From Trachelipus rathkii (lineage: Eukaryota > Arthropoda > Malacostraca > Isopoda > Trachelipodidae): DNA of 64,000 nucleotides. The stretch is taken from NCBI GenBank assembly GCA_015478945.1, contig JABUQX010060173.1:1-64000 (forward strand), read 5' to 3'. The position numbers and the translations under genes were made by a program. The notes under the pieces were generated by a model that saw only the letters and a list, made by a program, of their open reading frames with translations, was not told the origin of the DNA and did not search any database. Shown in pieces: positions 38,870-51,368 of the stretch; positions within the stretch are counted from its first letter, which is position 1, and every line of letters starts with the position of its first letter.

Positions 38870-40430
38870 CCATGACGAACCAAATAAGGTTGGTAAGTGT
38901 GTTTACACTGTGTAAAGTGAAATACTAAATGTTCTATGTGAAAAATGTAAGTGATATTAACTTAGTGAATAAGATGTTCAACTAGTGAGTTAATCGTGTA
39001 TAAGTTAAATGTTAGTGTATGTTTAGTGATAAGTTAAAATGTATAATGTCTATGGGATAACTGTAAATATACTTACATAGGATAATAAGTTGTATACTAA
39101 TATGTCATAGTGAAATTAATGTTATAATATAGTGTAAGTTGTGTGTGTAATTAGTTTGTATTTGGTGTGTTAGTTGAGTTATTATGTTAGTAGTGTAAGG
39201 TTTCAATTACTGAAGTTGGATAGATCCATACATGCGTACAAGTATATAGGACACGAAAATGTGACGGGTGGGCCACGAGTGGTAAAAAATTAGCGTGAGT
39301 CAAAATTGAACTACCATGTAATAAATTAGTAAAAGTCAACCGAAGTATCAGGTCAAACACAAGTAGCTAACAATCTAAATAAAAAGTAGGCTATAGATAC
39401 CTAATAATTGATAGAAGGACAAAAAATATATACCGGGCACAACAATATGATCACCCATGTATAATACGCAAGTAGTCAGAGGTCAGATAATAATCAATGT
39501 CAATAACAAGGTAAGCCATTCATATAAAGGGAGCTTAAGACCTCCAAATAAGGTATACTCATAAAAAAATTTACATATACCTAATTGGCGTGGACAGTAT
39601 AAAATAGACCCACGAGATTAGAATACACAAGAGTAGATTGTTATTATAAGTTTAGTTTGGTACGTGAGTATATAGAGAATTAATGTAAAGTGTCTATGGA
39701 AATGTAATAGTCATAGTGAATTGTAGTGTTATATGTGTCATTACGTAGGTTATAATGTCTTATATAATATGTAGAATGACGTTGTTTAGTTTAGTTGATA
39801 TTAGTCTAGTTTGATGTTTGATTGATGTGTGTGGGTGGTGTGGTGGTTGTGTTGTGTCTGTATGAATGTGTATGTTTTGTGGTTGGTAGTATGTGAATGT
39901 GTTTTCAAGTCATTAAATAATCTCCTACAAGTCGAATTCAAACCAACTATAGGAAACGAAAATTCGAGCAAGGGTGGTGAAAATTCAATCCGAGTGGCCA
40001 AAAATTACCGCGGTAGTCAATAACAAGACGTCCATGGTACATTAGCATGAGGTACAATAGCTGGAAAATTCATGTCAAACACAGGTAAGACACAAAAAAA
40101 AAGGGCTAAGCCCCTTTAGAAGAAGCACACGAGAGAAATGCCGGCGGCAAAAAATAACCCCAGGGGAAGATCAAGGTGTCGGATAGAAAATTAGGTGGGG
40201 TACGTTACATAACGGTCAGCACATAAGTATCATACCGTTGCGGCAACCCTCTGCGTGCGGAAGGTCGCGCCATAATATGAAGGTGTCTGCCGGACAAGAA
40301 TTAGGGCCCTTACCTAAAAAATTACCCCCTAATAGTAGGTATCCAAAAATTGTAACCTATTAGATAAACGATAGAGGTTAGGTTCAGAATAAAAGTCAAG
40401 CCAAAAAAGGTGAAGGCCAAAAAATGTCAA
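38870..40430. repeat. GT-rich and GGCCAAAAATTACC-type degenerate repeat region
   Basis: Positions 38890-39200 and 39650-39900 are rich in TAAGTGT, TTAGTGT and GTGTGT words. Positions 39270-39370 and 39965-40075 are two copies of a block with GAGTGGxxAAAAATTA, then GTCAATAAC or GTCAACC, then AGGTCAAACACA, offset by about 700 bp. Word-level similarity (ATGTCAAACACxGGTxAG) also links 40070-40090 with 9108-9128 of copy A. Confidence 0.5.
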
Positions 40431-41600
40431 GGTCATAGTAAAATATATATAATTACACTCATATAAAAATAATAGGTTCGCGGATCCAAAAAAAGATGTC
40501 AAATAAGGTCTATCAAATAAGGTAGGTGTCCAAATATGTACTCTGCTCTCTACATACTATACTAAGTGAAGACCCCCTCACAACCTATATCACTTTTAAA
40601 TCTATCTCAGTTCACTAATATATTCGTATAATCATCACGACTGCTTACTGTTAAACCTTTCTAATTTGAAACATCTTATAATTCATTACAAATTCATCAT
40701 CTCTGACCGCATGTGCTTTGTAAGAAACGCTCCTCCCTAGCACATCTCTGCATACGATTACTCTCATCATTTATGGGTCCTTCTCTAGATTGCATTGTTG
40801 TGAAATGTCCTATGCCTGTGGCTCTTGAGAAAGAGAACAACAACATATACTACGGCGAAGAATTAGATTTATATTAATATATGTTTCCGAGTGAAAGTTA
40901 TCCAATAAATATATAGTATATATGTGAGTTAGTGAAATTTATTTCTGACTTGAGCGTATGTAATTATTCTCGGCTAATATGGATATTATAAAGGGGAGCG
41001 GTATTACCAATAGCTTATAGTGAGACATAATTCATTATTCAATCTGTGTCAAATATTCTTCTATATACTTTTATGTTTCCAGTGCATATCATTGACACAT
41101 CCATTTAACCTATATATATATTATATATATATATATCCATTACAGGTCACTGGAGAGGGAATACAATATTTATTAACAACTATAAAATATATATAATATA
41201 TTAATTAATAGATATTAATATATATAATATATAATGATTAATATATAAATTTAAATATATTATTAAATATATAAATTATATATATATACTATAATACTAT
41301 ATAATGGTAAATGTACTTAATAATTAAATATATATTTATATATTATAACCTATATATAGAGATATAATATATATCTTAATATTAATATAAAGTATATAAT
41401 TAATAAATATTATATTGAATTAATAATATATATATAGTATATTAAGTATATATAATATATTATATTACTATTAGGGACTAAGGAGAAGAATAATTTGCTT
41501 AAAGTATAATACGAATATATATATTTACTATATATAGAAAATATATACTATATAGAAAGATATATATACTGTACTGAAACTGGCTATCTGGGATTACACT
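40430..41600. other. Unassigned segment passing into (TA)n
   Basis: Positions 40430-41100 show no recognised feature. Positions 41110-41570 are dense TA-rich low complexity. Confidence 0.6.
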
Positions 41601-43300
41601 TGTAGATTATCGAATAGACGCTAAGCGTACGCGAAGTGATCTGAAGAAGACAGGATAGGTATTAGAAAAAAACAATGTAAGTATCATAGATGGTAGTAGG
41701 GATTTGAAATTCGAGATATATATTAGAGATTGTTAAGAAAACCACCACCAATGATGGAAAAGCGAATAAAACGAACGCGTAGAAATAAGATATATACAAT
41801 AGTTATTTAGGGTTTTTATAGGTTGTTATTGATAAAGTTCTATTGAGGAGGTTAAAGAGATTAGTGGCAGACGAGGCGAGATGATAAGCGTTACATAGTG
41901 CGAGAAGCTCTATGGCAGGATGTATGATAATGTGTTAGTGCGGATGGTAGGTTGAATATGGAAGTAACGTTAAAGGAACTAGGAAATTACGAGGGAATTA
42001 AATACGGTCAGAATAAACTGGGAGAAAGATCAGTGACAAGAAGTCGTGTGAGACACTAAAAGAAATAACAGTAGATTCAAGTATTGGTGTGAATGAGCAG
42101 TAAGATCTTCTTTAGAGATGGTATTGAGAATAGACACTGATTAGGAGTGAGGAAGCGAACAGCGGAAGAGTAAAGTGTAAAATGAATCTCCACATTATAA
42201 CCTTGTGGACATTTTGTATATACCAAAAGAACGGTGGAGAGTGGGTGTATACTATAAAGAGAATACATTAAAGTGGGGGCATAGTCAAGAAAAGGTGTTA
42301 GAAATGATGGAGAATGGAGATGAGTGGAAGACGGAATGTCTTCACTAAGAGCGCACAGTGCGTGTATTATTGTATCCTTGATGATGCACGGAAATGCCAT
42401 ATATTGTTTCGTGTAAGATGGTGAAAAAGTGCATATAAAATGATACAAAAGTTGAGAGTACAGAAATTGGTAGATAGACAATCTTGACTAGATTGCCTCT
42501 ACGGAGCATAGAGAGACACACGATTGGTGCACTACTAAAAAGGCGAAAGTAGAGTACAAGTCAACGCGACGCAATTGAAGAAACGTAGAAACACGTAATG
42601 ATAATAGTAGATAGACTAAGAAAAATAAAGTATATAGGAGTTGAGTATGAAAGAGATTGCAAGAGAATGAGCACCATCGTAGCGTGAGAAGTTAGGGTTC
42701 TTATACCGACGATTGTTTGTAGAAGACACTTAATCATGAGAAGGCTGGGCTGAAACAATTATCGCTACCGAGCTATTCTAAGAGAAAAACTAAGTCTGTG
42801 GAGGAATACCATAATGGTGTATGATACCGTGAATAGAGAGAAGATCAGTCATCCGACGACAACGAGCTGTTGGAAGAGGCCTAGGAGGGAGTCGTGTGAC
42901 TGATAGTAGAGGTTCCGTGATACAGTGTGAAATGGAGTAGGTGGGGGAACTTGTGGCTTGCGGGTGTGACAGATAATACAATTAAGAGGAGAAAGACTCG
43001 TGTGGTAAGGACAATGAGAGCCTATGAAAAAGGAGACAGCGAACTAGCAGTTGCTGTGACACTACGACGCTCGTAGGTTGTTCTTCTTTCTCAAGGACGC
43101 TCAATGTGTGGTAACTTCTCCTGTGATGTGTATCATGTAAGTTCAGTATAGAATAGCCGAGAGAGTTAATGGACTGGAATATTAAGTAAAATAGTATAAT
43201 ATATAGATCTAATAATATAATAAGATTCAAATATTATGTGATATTTCAAGATGGAACTAATCTTAGTAGAGAGGCTATAAATGTGACTAGGTGTTAGTAA
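41600..43300 (-). other. Strand-asymmetric (purine-rich on plus) segment with many minus-strand open frames
   Basis: The plus strand is conspicuously rich in G and A, so minus-strand frames stay open: 42077-42481, 42561-42758, 42790-42981 and 42982-43230, in different phases. The conceptual products are rich in Ser, Leu, Thr, Pro and His. I see no reverse transcriptase, integrase or transposase motif. This may be a badly decayed minus-strand mobile element or merely compositional bias. Confidence 0.35.
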
Positions 43301-44640
43301 GATAAAAAAAATTGATAAATATAATGAGGAACTGAACATATAGATAGATATGATTGAAATGTGGTAATGTAAGAATAATAATAGAGTAGGTTATATAAAG
43401 AGAAGAATCCAGTAGATTAAAATGTAAAGTAATCAGGAACTCAAACCATTGACGCCACCCGGAATAACAGTTTGGTCATGCCCAACGGTGGTTGGATATC
43501 AACTTTCTTCGTGGGATAAGTCCGGTCTATCAATGTATTTAATATTTCAAAGAGAACATTTAAATAACGGAATGACATAGACCATTTATTGTGTAAATAA
43601 AACGGAGCGAGAACATTGTACAAAAGACTGATCAAAAATGTAGACGTTTCGATGAAATAAAATAATAGGAGTAGAAGCTTTAGCGATCCCGTTAGAGCAT
43701 CCAAGCACAGACCCCGAGTTTGACGAACACAAAGTGATGATCATGAATCTAGAGAATCCGAATAAAAGTTGTGTACTACAGAAGTAAAAATGATAAACAA
43801 AGATCCTAAGTCGACACGCTTACATACGAGAGTAAACATCGTCGAAAAGTCTATGTGTGCAGGCTACTAACCGAGATACCAGAGTATACAGACGGGACAA
43901 GCCTGCCATACCTGCCCCCAAGGAATGAATGGACTGGTGAGATAGATGTATGATATCTAATTGTTAGTAATGCGCGCGCGCGCCGATAATAATGTCTGTC
44001 GTGCGAGACAGTTACACTTGGGTCTCCTCAATCATTTTGATTATTAAAGTGATATAGTGAACTTGATCACAAATATCTCTGACGACTTACCGTTAAAAAT
44101 GTGTTGTGGGAAACTATCCGGTATAACGTCGAAGACTGAGCAAACTGCTGAGGAAGTCGTCTACTCCAGGCCAGTGTTCTTATTTCAGCTATGATTGCAC
44201 GCAAATATAAACGAGAAGGCATAAAGCGAGTTTCACTCGCGAAAATGATGCGCCAAAAAGATGTGTAATCAATAAGGAAACGACACGTAGAAAGAAATTG
44301 TTTCAACATATCACAACCACAACAGAGCAGGGGCCCCGCGTTAGAAGATATCTAATAGAGTACCGGGCATCGGCTTTAGACGACGCTTAATTCCTCGCAA
44401 CTCCAATCTAAATTTGCGCACGATAAGTATAAGTACTCATAGTATACTACAAACTAACACACTCTATCTATAACATCCTTTCATAAATCTATAATTAACC
44501 CACTCGAAACAATTGCTAATGTGAGCAGAGATCTATAACACATACTATATTAAAACAATATCATTACACCAAAACGAGCTAGCATTCGGAATATAAAAAA
44601 ATTGAAATTGCTTAAGAAAGAAAACGAGAAAAGAATAAAT
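43300..44640. other. Unassigned segment with a (GC)6 run
   Basis: A pure alternating GC run lies at 43972-43983, followed by GTCTGTCGTGCGAGAC, which can fold back. The minus-strand frames 43441-43704 and 44067-44309 are unrecognised. Confidence 0.45.
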
Positions 44641-44659
44641 TAATGAATAGTGACACTTC

Positions 44660-45395
44660 ACATAATATTTATATATATAGATAATTATAGTAATATAGAT
44701 ATTATTATATATTATATTAAATAATATATATATATATATATATACTATATATAATAATATATATTAATAATATATATAATATATATAATATATATATATT
44801 AATATATAATATATAATATATAATATATATTATAATAATAATATATATAAAATTAATATATATATATATATTTAATATATATATAATATATAAATAGATA
44901 ATATAATATATATATTATTATATATAACAAAATAAAAATTAATTATATAATAATAGATATAGTATCAGATAAAAAACAAAAGTGAATAATCCTAAAATAT
45001 GAGTAAATCATACTTGATGATTTAAATGATATTTTCTAGAAATGCATATTTAATTTAGATAATCTACAGCTTTGATACTAAAAATTAATATACTTATTTA
45101 AGATACAAGCAACACCAGCTTGAATAGATCCTTTTTATGAAACATTATAAACTTATACTATATATAAAAGGTATATAGATAGAATATGATTATAATATAA
45201 CTAAGCATAGTTAAATAAATTTAGTAAAAGTATTGTAAATGAGTATAATTATTGATATAGATTATTACCGTATTAGAAAAAGATTAGACAACATAAGGTT
45301 ATTTTATAAAATTTATATAATATATATATAATAATATATAATATATATTATATATATATATATATATAAAATATATATATATATATAACTAGTGC
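44660..45395. repeat. (TA)n low-complexity tracts
   Basis: Almost pure alternating A/T with few interruptions at 44665-44945 and 45310-45390, with AT-rich sequence between. Confidence 0.9.
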
Positions 45396-46840
45396 TAAAT
45401 ATATAAAAAGGGCCCACCCATTTTATTGCTATATGTACAAAATAAAGGCCAAACTCTATATATCTTCCTAATATAGATTGTAGATAAGCGAAAAAAATTG
45501 TAGTGGAACCTATTAACCCCATCAAGTAATGCATGTTTAATAAAGTGTTAATAAGTTACTAATTTGTATTTATACACTGTCATCTAGTGAGGACATTTGA
45601 CAATTTTTTTCACAAAAATATCACCTATTTATTTTGGTAGACTGAATACATACACAATCACTTGGTAACTTTTCTACAGTCCAATACTCGCATTAAACGC
45701 TATTAAATTAATATTAAAATGAATTAAATTATGTTAAGTTATCGCAGCAAAAGGTAATACCCACACAACCAAATTTCATAGAGGGAAATTTGTGCAGCCA
45801 ATACAAACACACAGTACTCAAATGATAAAAACTATACCAAAAATGAGCCCATTTGTTTTGACAATAAAAGGCCCCACTATTTTTTTGAATGAAATATATG
45901 CCTGTAATTAATATTATGTTATAACCTAACCTATAACAACATGTATATATTTAGTTCATTATGTTTACTTAGTATATATGTTAAAAATCATCAAAAAAAC
46001 AATTTTGTTTTATAAAATCGGATTAAAAATTTCAAAATAATAATGATCAATCTAAAAAGGGCCAATCTTTATTTTCACCATTGTGATAAATCTATAAAAA
46101 ATAAATTTAATAACAGAAACATCAATTCACTCTAAAGAGTTATAAGGGTTGGCCCACTCGAAAAATATGTGTATCAAATTTTCCTTCTTATTATATATTA
46201 AGTATTTTATATTTAATAAAAAAAATAAATAAAAAAAAATAAAAAAAAAAAAATTCTTCATATTAGTCACAAAAAAACTTATATACACAAAATAATAACC
46301 TAAAAACACAAAAAAAATTAAATATAAGAGAGTTATTGAGAGTGACCCCAAATGGATGATTTGAGAAACAATTGAATGGACACACTACACCAATTATTTT
46401 ATTTTATTAGTCTTATTTATGTTAATTTAAATATTCACACAAAAAAAAAAAAATCTGTCTCTATTGACTATCATTTAAAACCTATAAATTTACATCAAGA
46501 TTATAATCTAAAAGTAGCAAAAATAAATTCTTAGAAAGATTATAAAAAAAATGCACTCCTTTACTATGATGCTAAAAGCACATGGCCCTTTCAACAAGCA
46601 CCTATTTTTTTTCAACTTCGCGAGCTCTAAATCAATTTGTACAATTTTTAAGCAAAACAAAAAAACTTATTATGTGGTAAGCCTATAGCTAATGAGGACT
46701 TGCATTCACTATCCCAGAACTATTTAAAACTCATATTGTAAATATCTTAGTGATCGTTACTTAGATTATTGCCCTCAAAACTATCACAATATATAGGGCC
46801 CATGTTTTAGGTAACCATAGCAATATTATGTATTTTTCAT
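45395..46840. repeat. AT-rich segment with recurring GGGCCC/GGCCCA motif
   Basis: GC-rich hexamers stand out in AT-rich sequence: GGGCCCACCCATTTTATTGC (45411), GAGCCCATTTGTTTTGACAA (45845), AAAAGGCCCCACTATTTTTTT (45868), AAAGGGCCAATCTTTATTTT (46056), GGTTGGCCCACTCGAAAA (46147), CATGGCCCTTTCAAC (46582) and TAGGGCCCATGTTTTAGG (46795). Most are followed by a T-rich stretch, suggesting diverged copies of one repeat unit. A poly(A) tract lies at 46221-46252. Confidence 0.45.
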
Positions 46841-46859
46841 GAAAATATAATTCCAAGAA

Positions 46860-47060
46860 ATGTTTTAATATAATATTATATAATATAATAATATATATTT
46901 AATATATATATATATATTATTAATAATAATAAGATATATAATAAAATAAATAAAAGATTATATAAATATTAAAATATATAAATATATTATATAATATATC
47001 TATATAATCAATATATATATATATCTATATATATACTAAATATATATATATAAAATTACA
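46860..47060. repeat. (TA)n low-complexity tract
   Basis: Alternating A/T sequence with short interruptions. Confidence 0.9.
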
Positions 47061-47172
47061 CTAGTGTGTATATATAAAAATAAAAACGCTTATAAAAAAC
47101 AGTTTAAATTTTGTTTTTTTTAACTTTTAAATCCAATATTATTTAATTTTTATTTGCTATTAGTATATTTTC

Positions 47173-47334
47173 CAGAGTGCGGAGCGGATCGGGAGAAATT
47201 TTCACCAAGTAGCAGGATACGAAAGTTACTTTACAAAGTAAGCTGGAGAGTCCGAAATACTGCAAAATTGAAGTCGGAGCGAAAATTCCTGTTAAGTGGA
47301 AGTCGAGTCGAAAATTTATAGAACTATTAATTAT

Positions 47335-47366
<32 letters not shown>

Positions 47367-47980
47367 ATTATATTCATTTATTAATTAAATATATTAGTAT
47401 AATTATTAATTATTAATTATTATTATTAATGAATTCATTTGATTGATTAATCAAACTGTATTGAGTCAAAATAAAAACAAAAAAAAAAAAAACACAAAAA
47501 AAAAAAAAAAAAAAAAAAGAGCACGGCTGTTTATAATAAAAAAAATAATTGGTATTATAATACTATAATTTGTTTTCCGAAACACCGAATATATTTGTTA
47601 TAGTCATTCTTGCGTCACTTATGCCATCTTTATAGTCTTTAACGGGGGTACTTATATATATATAACCGATATATATTTGGAGATTAAATTCATTGGAAAA
47701 ATAGTATATTTTTTATTTCATCAATAGAAATCCGAAAACCCAATGATGATAACAATTTTGAGTTTAATTCTGTTTAGTTGTAGTCAGTAAACACTAAGCT
47801 GAATCAACGTATAATGAATTGAATTTGACTCTAATAGACGGAATCGAAAATTTTTGAGTTATTGAGTGAAGTCGGAATATTTTTTGTTAAGATGGAGTCG
47901 AAGTCGATAAAATACCATAATTTTGAAATGCCGAAAAAGTCGGAGTCGGAAAAATTATTTTACGATTCGCAGCCACTGGT
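47173..47980. mobile_element. hAT-like non-autonomous DNA transposon
   Basis: The left end CAGAGTGCGGAGCGGATCGG and the reverse complement of the right end (CAGTGGCTGCGAATCG) form short imperfect terminal inverted repeats of the CAG-G type. Subterminal GGAGTCGGAGTCGG-like words occur near both ends (GAAGTCGGAGCG and AAGTCGAGTCG at 47270-47315; GGAGTCGAAGTCG and AGTCGGAGTCGG at 47892-47952). TATTTTC directly precedes the left end and recurs just after the right end, as expected for a hAT target duplication of about 8 bp with one mismatch or offset. It contains no transposase, only an ATT-rich tract and a poly(A) run (47466-47519). The GGAGTCGG-repeat subterminal pattern is familiar from hAT-type miniature elements of invertebrates. 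Confidence 0.62.
47466..47519 (+). repeat. Poly(A) tract inside the hAT-like element
   Basis: A-rich homopolymer with two or three interruptions, likely a source of length error in any assembly. Confidence 0.85.
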
Positions 47981-47999
47981 TATTTTCATAACATATTAA

Positions 48000-49190
48000 T
48001 GATCTCTTTTCCTTGAACTAAAACTGATAAACTTGATTACCCTTAATGTTTAAAGGCAATTGGCCTCAGGAGAAAGTGCCTATTTATAAAATACCGAGTG
48101 TCTATCATAATCATAAACTCATGCTTCAATTAATTCCATCCATATTTTATTATTTATTTTATTTTTTATTGTTATTTATTTTTTTGAATTAAACGTACAA
48201 ATACTTTCTTCAAAAACATTAAAACTTTTCCTTCACAGAAAAATCAACAATATTTAATTGGCTAGTCTTCAATACCTCTATCAAATACCATCTGCACAAA
48301 AGTTATGACCATCATTAAAAACTAAATCCTCCTTCAAAACACTTCATCCTAGACCTCACATCTCCTCTTGTATTCTCCATCATAGGTATACAGAAAAGCT
48401 TAACTTCTTTAAAGCTGAATTGTTTACTCAAGCTTTGCCTATATTCGATCTTTGGATATTTGGAGCATTCATCCTCTTGCTTTCTAACTATAAAATGTTG
48501 TTTCCTGCTCTAGTCTTACTTAACATAAGAAGTATGTCGGATGTCCCTTGCATATGTATCCGTCCAACTGTTCTAACCACTTGCTCTCCTAATCTTGCAC
48601 CCTTCCATATCAAACTGTTCTCGTTCTCTATCTATAAACTTAACCTTTCCCAATCTCGAGATCCTGTCTATCTAGCCTTGCTTAAGATGGGGGCAACAAC
48701 AGTCAACCAATCTCCCCAACTCAAACTTGTCGCTTCACATCCTCTTTTCATCTCTACTTACACACCCAAACATGTCACCGATATATCCTTCTCGAACATA
48801 TAACCTGGACCGACAAAACTCGCTAATTTTGGCCACATTTTACTCTGAATACCCCAAAACGACCTATCAAAAATAACCAAACCGTATCACAGAATATGAT
48901 ACAAACACACACCTCCATTAAACCTTACTTCGGCCAACCGATTTATTGACTGTCCGAATTTTGACCATAGATGACTCCACTCCCCAACTATTCTCGCAAA
49001 ACACCTCTCGGCCTTACTCATTCGTGCTACGGAGAAAATGACCATTAAGAACATTGTTCACAATCTCTCTAAGAAACCACGCACGTGAGCCACGGCACAA
49101 TCTAGAATGAAGGACCTAGGAGGGAATAAAGATAAAAAAATGAGATGCAATATAACTATGATATCACAGAAAAATAACTACCAAATTAAG
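48000..49190. other. Unassigned segment, pyrimidine-rich on plus
   Basis: A 127-codon plus-strand frame at 48420-48803 lies in CT-rich sequence. Its product (Leu, Ser, Pro, Thr) contains no motif I recognise. The composition is the mirror image of 41600-43300. Confidence 0.4.
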
Positions 49191-49194
49191 ACAA

Positions 49195-49460
49195 AAATAA
49201 AAATATTTAATATAGATATATATCTAATTAATATATATATATATAATATAATATATATATATATATAAATATATAATATATATATAAATATATAATTATA
49301 TAATAAATATATATATAATTAATAAATATATATAATATATATAATAATAAATATAATAAAATATAATATACACTATATACTCAAACTACCACCCAATTAA
49401 TCCATCATAACCATAACATTGGCATAATATGTAATATATATATATATATATATATATACA
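49195..49460. repeat. (TA)n low-complexity tract
   Basis: Alternating A/T sequence, with a second pure TA run at 49436-49457. Confidence 0.9.
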
Positions 49461-49689
49461 AAGTACTAAGAAAAATACTTACAAAATTGAGTGTTGCCAG
49501 CTATAGCCCAGTAAGAAATTAGTACATCCAAGAATATAACTTAAGGTAACATCACACTTTAAACTTAAGACATGTTTTTTGTCCGTTGCATATTAAGTAA
49601 CCATGAAATAGGGAGATAAATAAAACATTGTTGCTGTTGCGGAGTTAAATAAGTGTGGTATAGAAAAAAAAGTACCATTTTGAAGATTC

Positions 49690-50705
49690 TGTAACCGCTA
49701 GGTATTAACCGTATGTTTGTGTATCGTGCAATAAAGTTATACGAGGTCAATGGTGATATGAAAGATTATACCATAGGTCTATCTGGTGTGCTACGTTCTG
49801 TTCGGAAACACCGCAGGCTGTCAAAGTTGTAAATTCCCGAATTGAAGGAAATCATCTCTGCAAATAAAATATCATGTCATATTAAATGTAGATACCCAAG
49901 GTGAGTATCATCAGAGAGGACCTAATGTTAAGGGCTTACAATAAACGCACTCGACATTTTTTATTCACGGATGCCTTAAAAAAGGTAGGAGAGAAAATTA
50001 CCTGTTGGCTGAGTACGCGGATGATAACCACAGAAAACTTCTTTTAACATTCGAAAAAATCTTTATCGTGGAAGAATGTTTTTACAAACAAAACGATAGG
50101 GTGTATGCTACGTCATTTAAGGAAGCAACAGAACTCGTACTGTGTCCAAAGAGGTTATCATTCGGTTTATGTTATGATTTGGTGGGAAAGTTAGTTAGGA
50201 TGGGGTCACAGATATCCACATTTGTGAAAAAGGTGTTAAAACTTAGGCTGTCGTGTACCATACCAGCAAACCGTTCTGGAAAGTGTGGTAAAACCAATAG
50301 GTCACACACACTCTTACAAAATGAACTATGGACCTTTCAACAGGATTCATAATGCAAGATCTACTCAAGTTTGGCTCTAGGAAAATGCTCCCCATTTTCT
50401 GGTGGTTAACACTGACCGTCTGGCAGCCCTGAAATTAGTCCTTTGGATTACAAATTGTGTGCAGTTTTAGAGAGAATGGTTTGCACAAGAGAAGCAAATA
50501 TTTCATTTTTTAAAAGTAAGTTCTAACGGATGCGTTGAACAACTTTCCAATGCAGATAGTGCGTGTTACATTAGAAGACTGTCCAAACAGACTTGAGGTT
50601 TGTGTTATGACAATAGGCGCTAATTCTTTTTCGCATTTACTTGTAGATATTTTGACTGTAAATATTAATTTGAATTGCATATTTTTGTTTTTATTTGACG
50701 CCGCC
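49690..50705 (+). pseudogene. Decayed Tc1/mariner-superfamily transposase (DD37D, maT-like)
   Basis: The product would have been a DDE/D transposase that cuts and pastes its own element at TA sites. Reading across several frames, the order is preserved. The end of a paired helix-turn-helix reads YRAIKLYE, followed by a short basic linker and SVRKHRR (about 49725-49815). The catalytic-core start KIFIVEECFYKQNDRVYA lies at 50057-50110. The strand VMIWW is at 50168-50182. The second-aspartate motif WTFQQDS is at 50331-50351. The third-aspartate region LDYKL is followed by VLERMVC (about 50440-50485). A C-terminal NFPMQIVR...CPNRLEVCV lies at 50538-50615. The spacing of the last two acidic residues cannot be measured because of indels; DD37D is inferred from similarity to the family. 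At least six frame changes or stops make it non-functional. Terminal inverted repeats were not found. Confidence 0.8.
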
Positions 50706-50707
50706 AT

Positions 50708-50825
50708 TTAACATATATATATATATACTATATATATAATATAATAAATATATAATAAAAAATATATATATATTTAATATATATATATATATCATAATAT
50801 ATATATATATAATATATATGACATG
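50708..50825. repeat. (TA)n low-complexity tract
   Basis: Alternating A/T sequence directly after the transposase relic. It may hide the element's right end. Confidence 0.9.
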
Positions 50826-50957
50826 ATCTATTTATAAGAAAACAAAATTGAACTATTATCTCGTAATTGGCACTATAGAGATAATTGGGGAATTAATAAA
50901 AAACAGTGGTAGACAATGAGCAACTCAATAATAGTTGAATAAAAATAACCTTCAATA

Positions 50958-51053
<96 letters not shown>
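50958..51053 (+). repeat. Perfect (AAT)32 microsatellite
   Basis: 32 uninterrupted AAT units, the longest perfect trinucleotide array in the window. The poly-Leu minus-strand frame across it is an artefact. Confidence 0.98.
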
Positions 51054-51368
51054 CGATCACTCATTAAATTCTGTAATTCCAGAACTGAAAACATTGAAGA
51101 AGACACAAACTTATTCTTCACATAATTTGAACATATATAATATACATATAGACACATATACATTTATATAGACATATAGAATATAATAGTTATCTTTTAA
51201 GAAAACTAAACATATATATAAATATATATGGTGTGGTAGTTTGAGAAGTGTGGTAGCGGTTTGTGGTGCGTGTGTGGATGTGTTGTGTTGTATTATCCGA
51301 GCAGTTTTTAGGACCGTCCTGGTCAACGGTTTTTAAAATAAAAAATGCAGACGTGGTTTGAAAGAATA

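Noticed and set aside
44067..44309. Minus-strand frame with FWRIIFASETRF, recalling the first catalytic segment of Tc1 transposases
   Set aside because: Only one short resemblance. No second or third acidic motif and no terminal repeats follow.
48420..48803. 127-codon plus-strand frame considered as a LINE or cellular exon
   Set aside because: No conserved motif and no splice context; CT-rich composition explains the openness.
50873..51163. Poly-leucine open frame on minus strand
   Set aside because: It is a direct translation of the (AAT)32 array.
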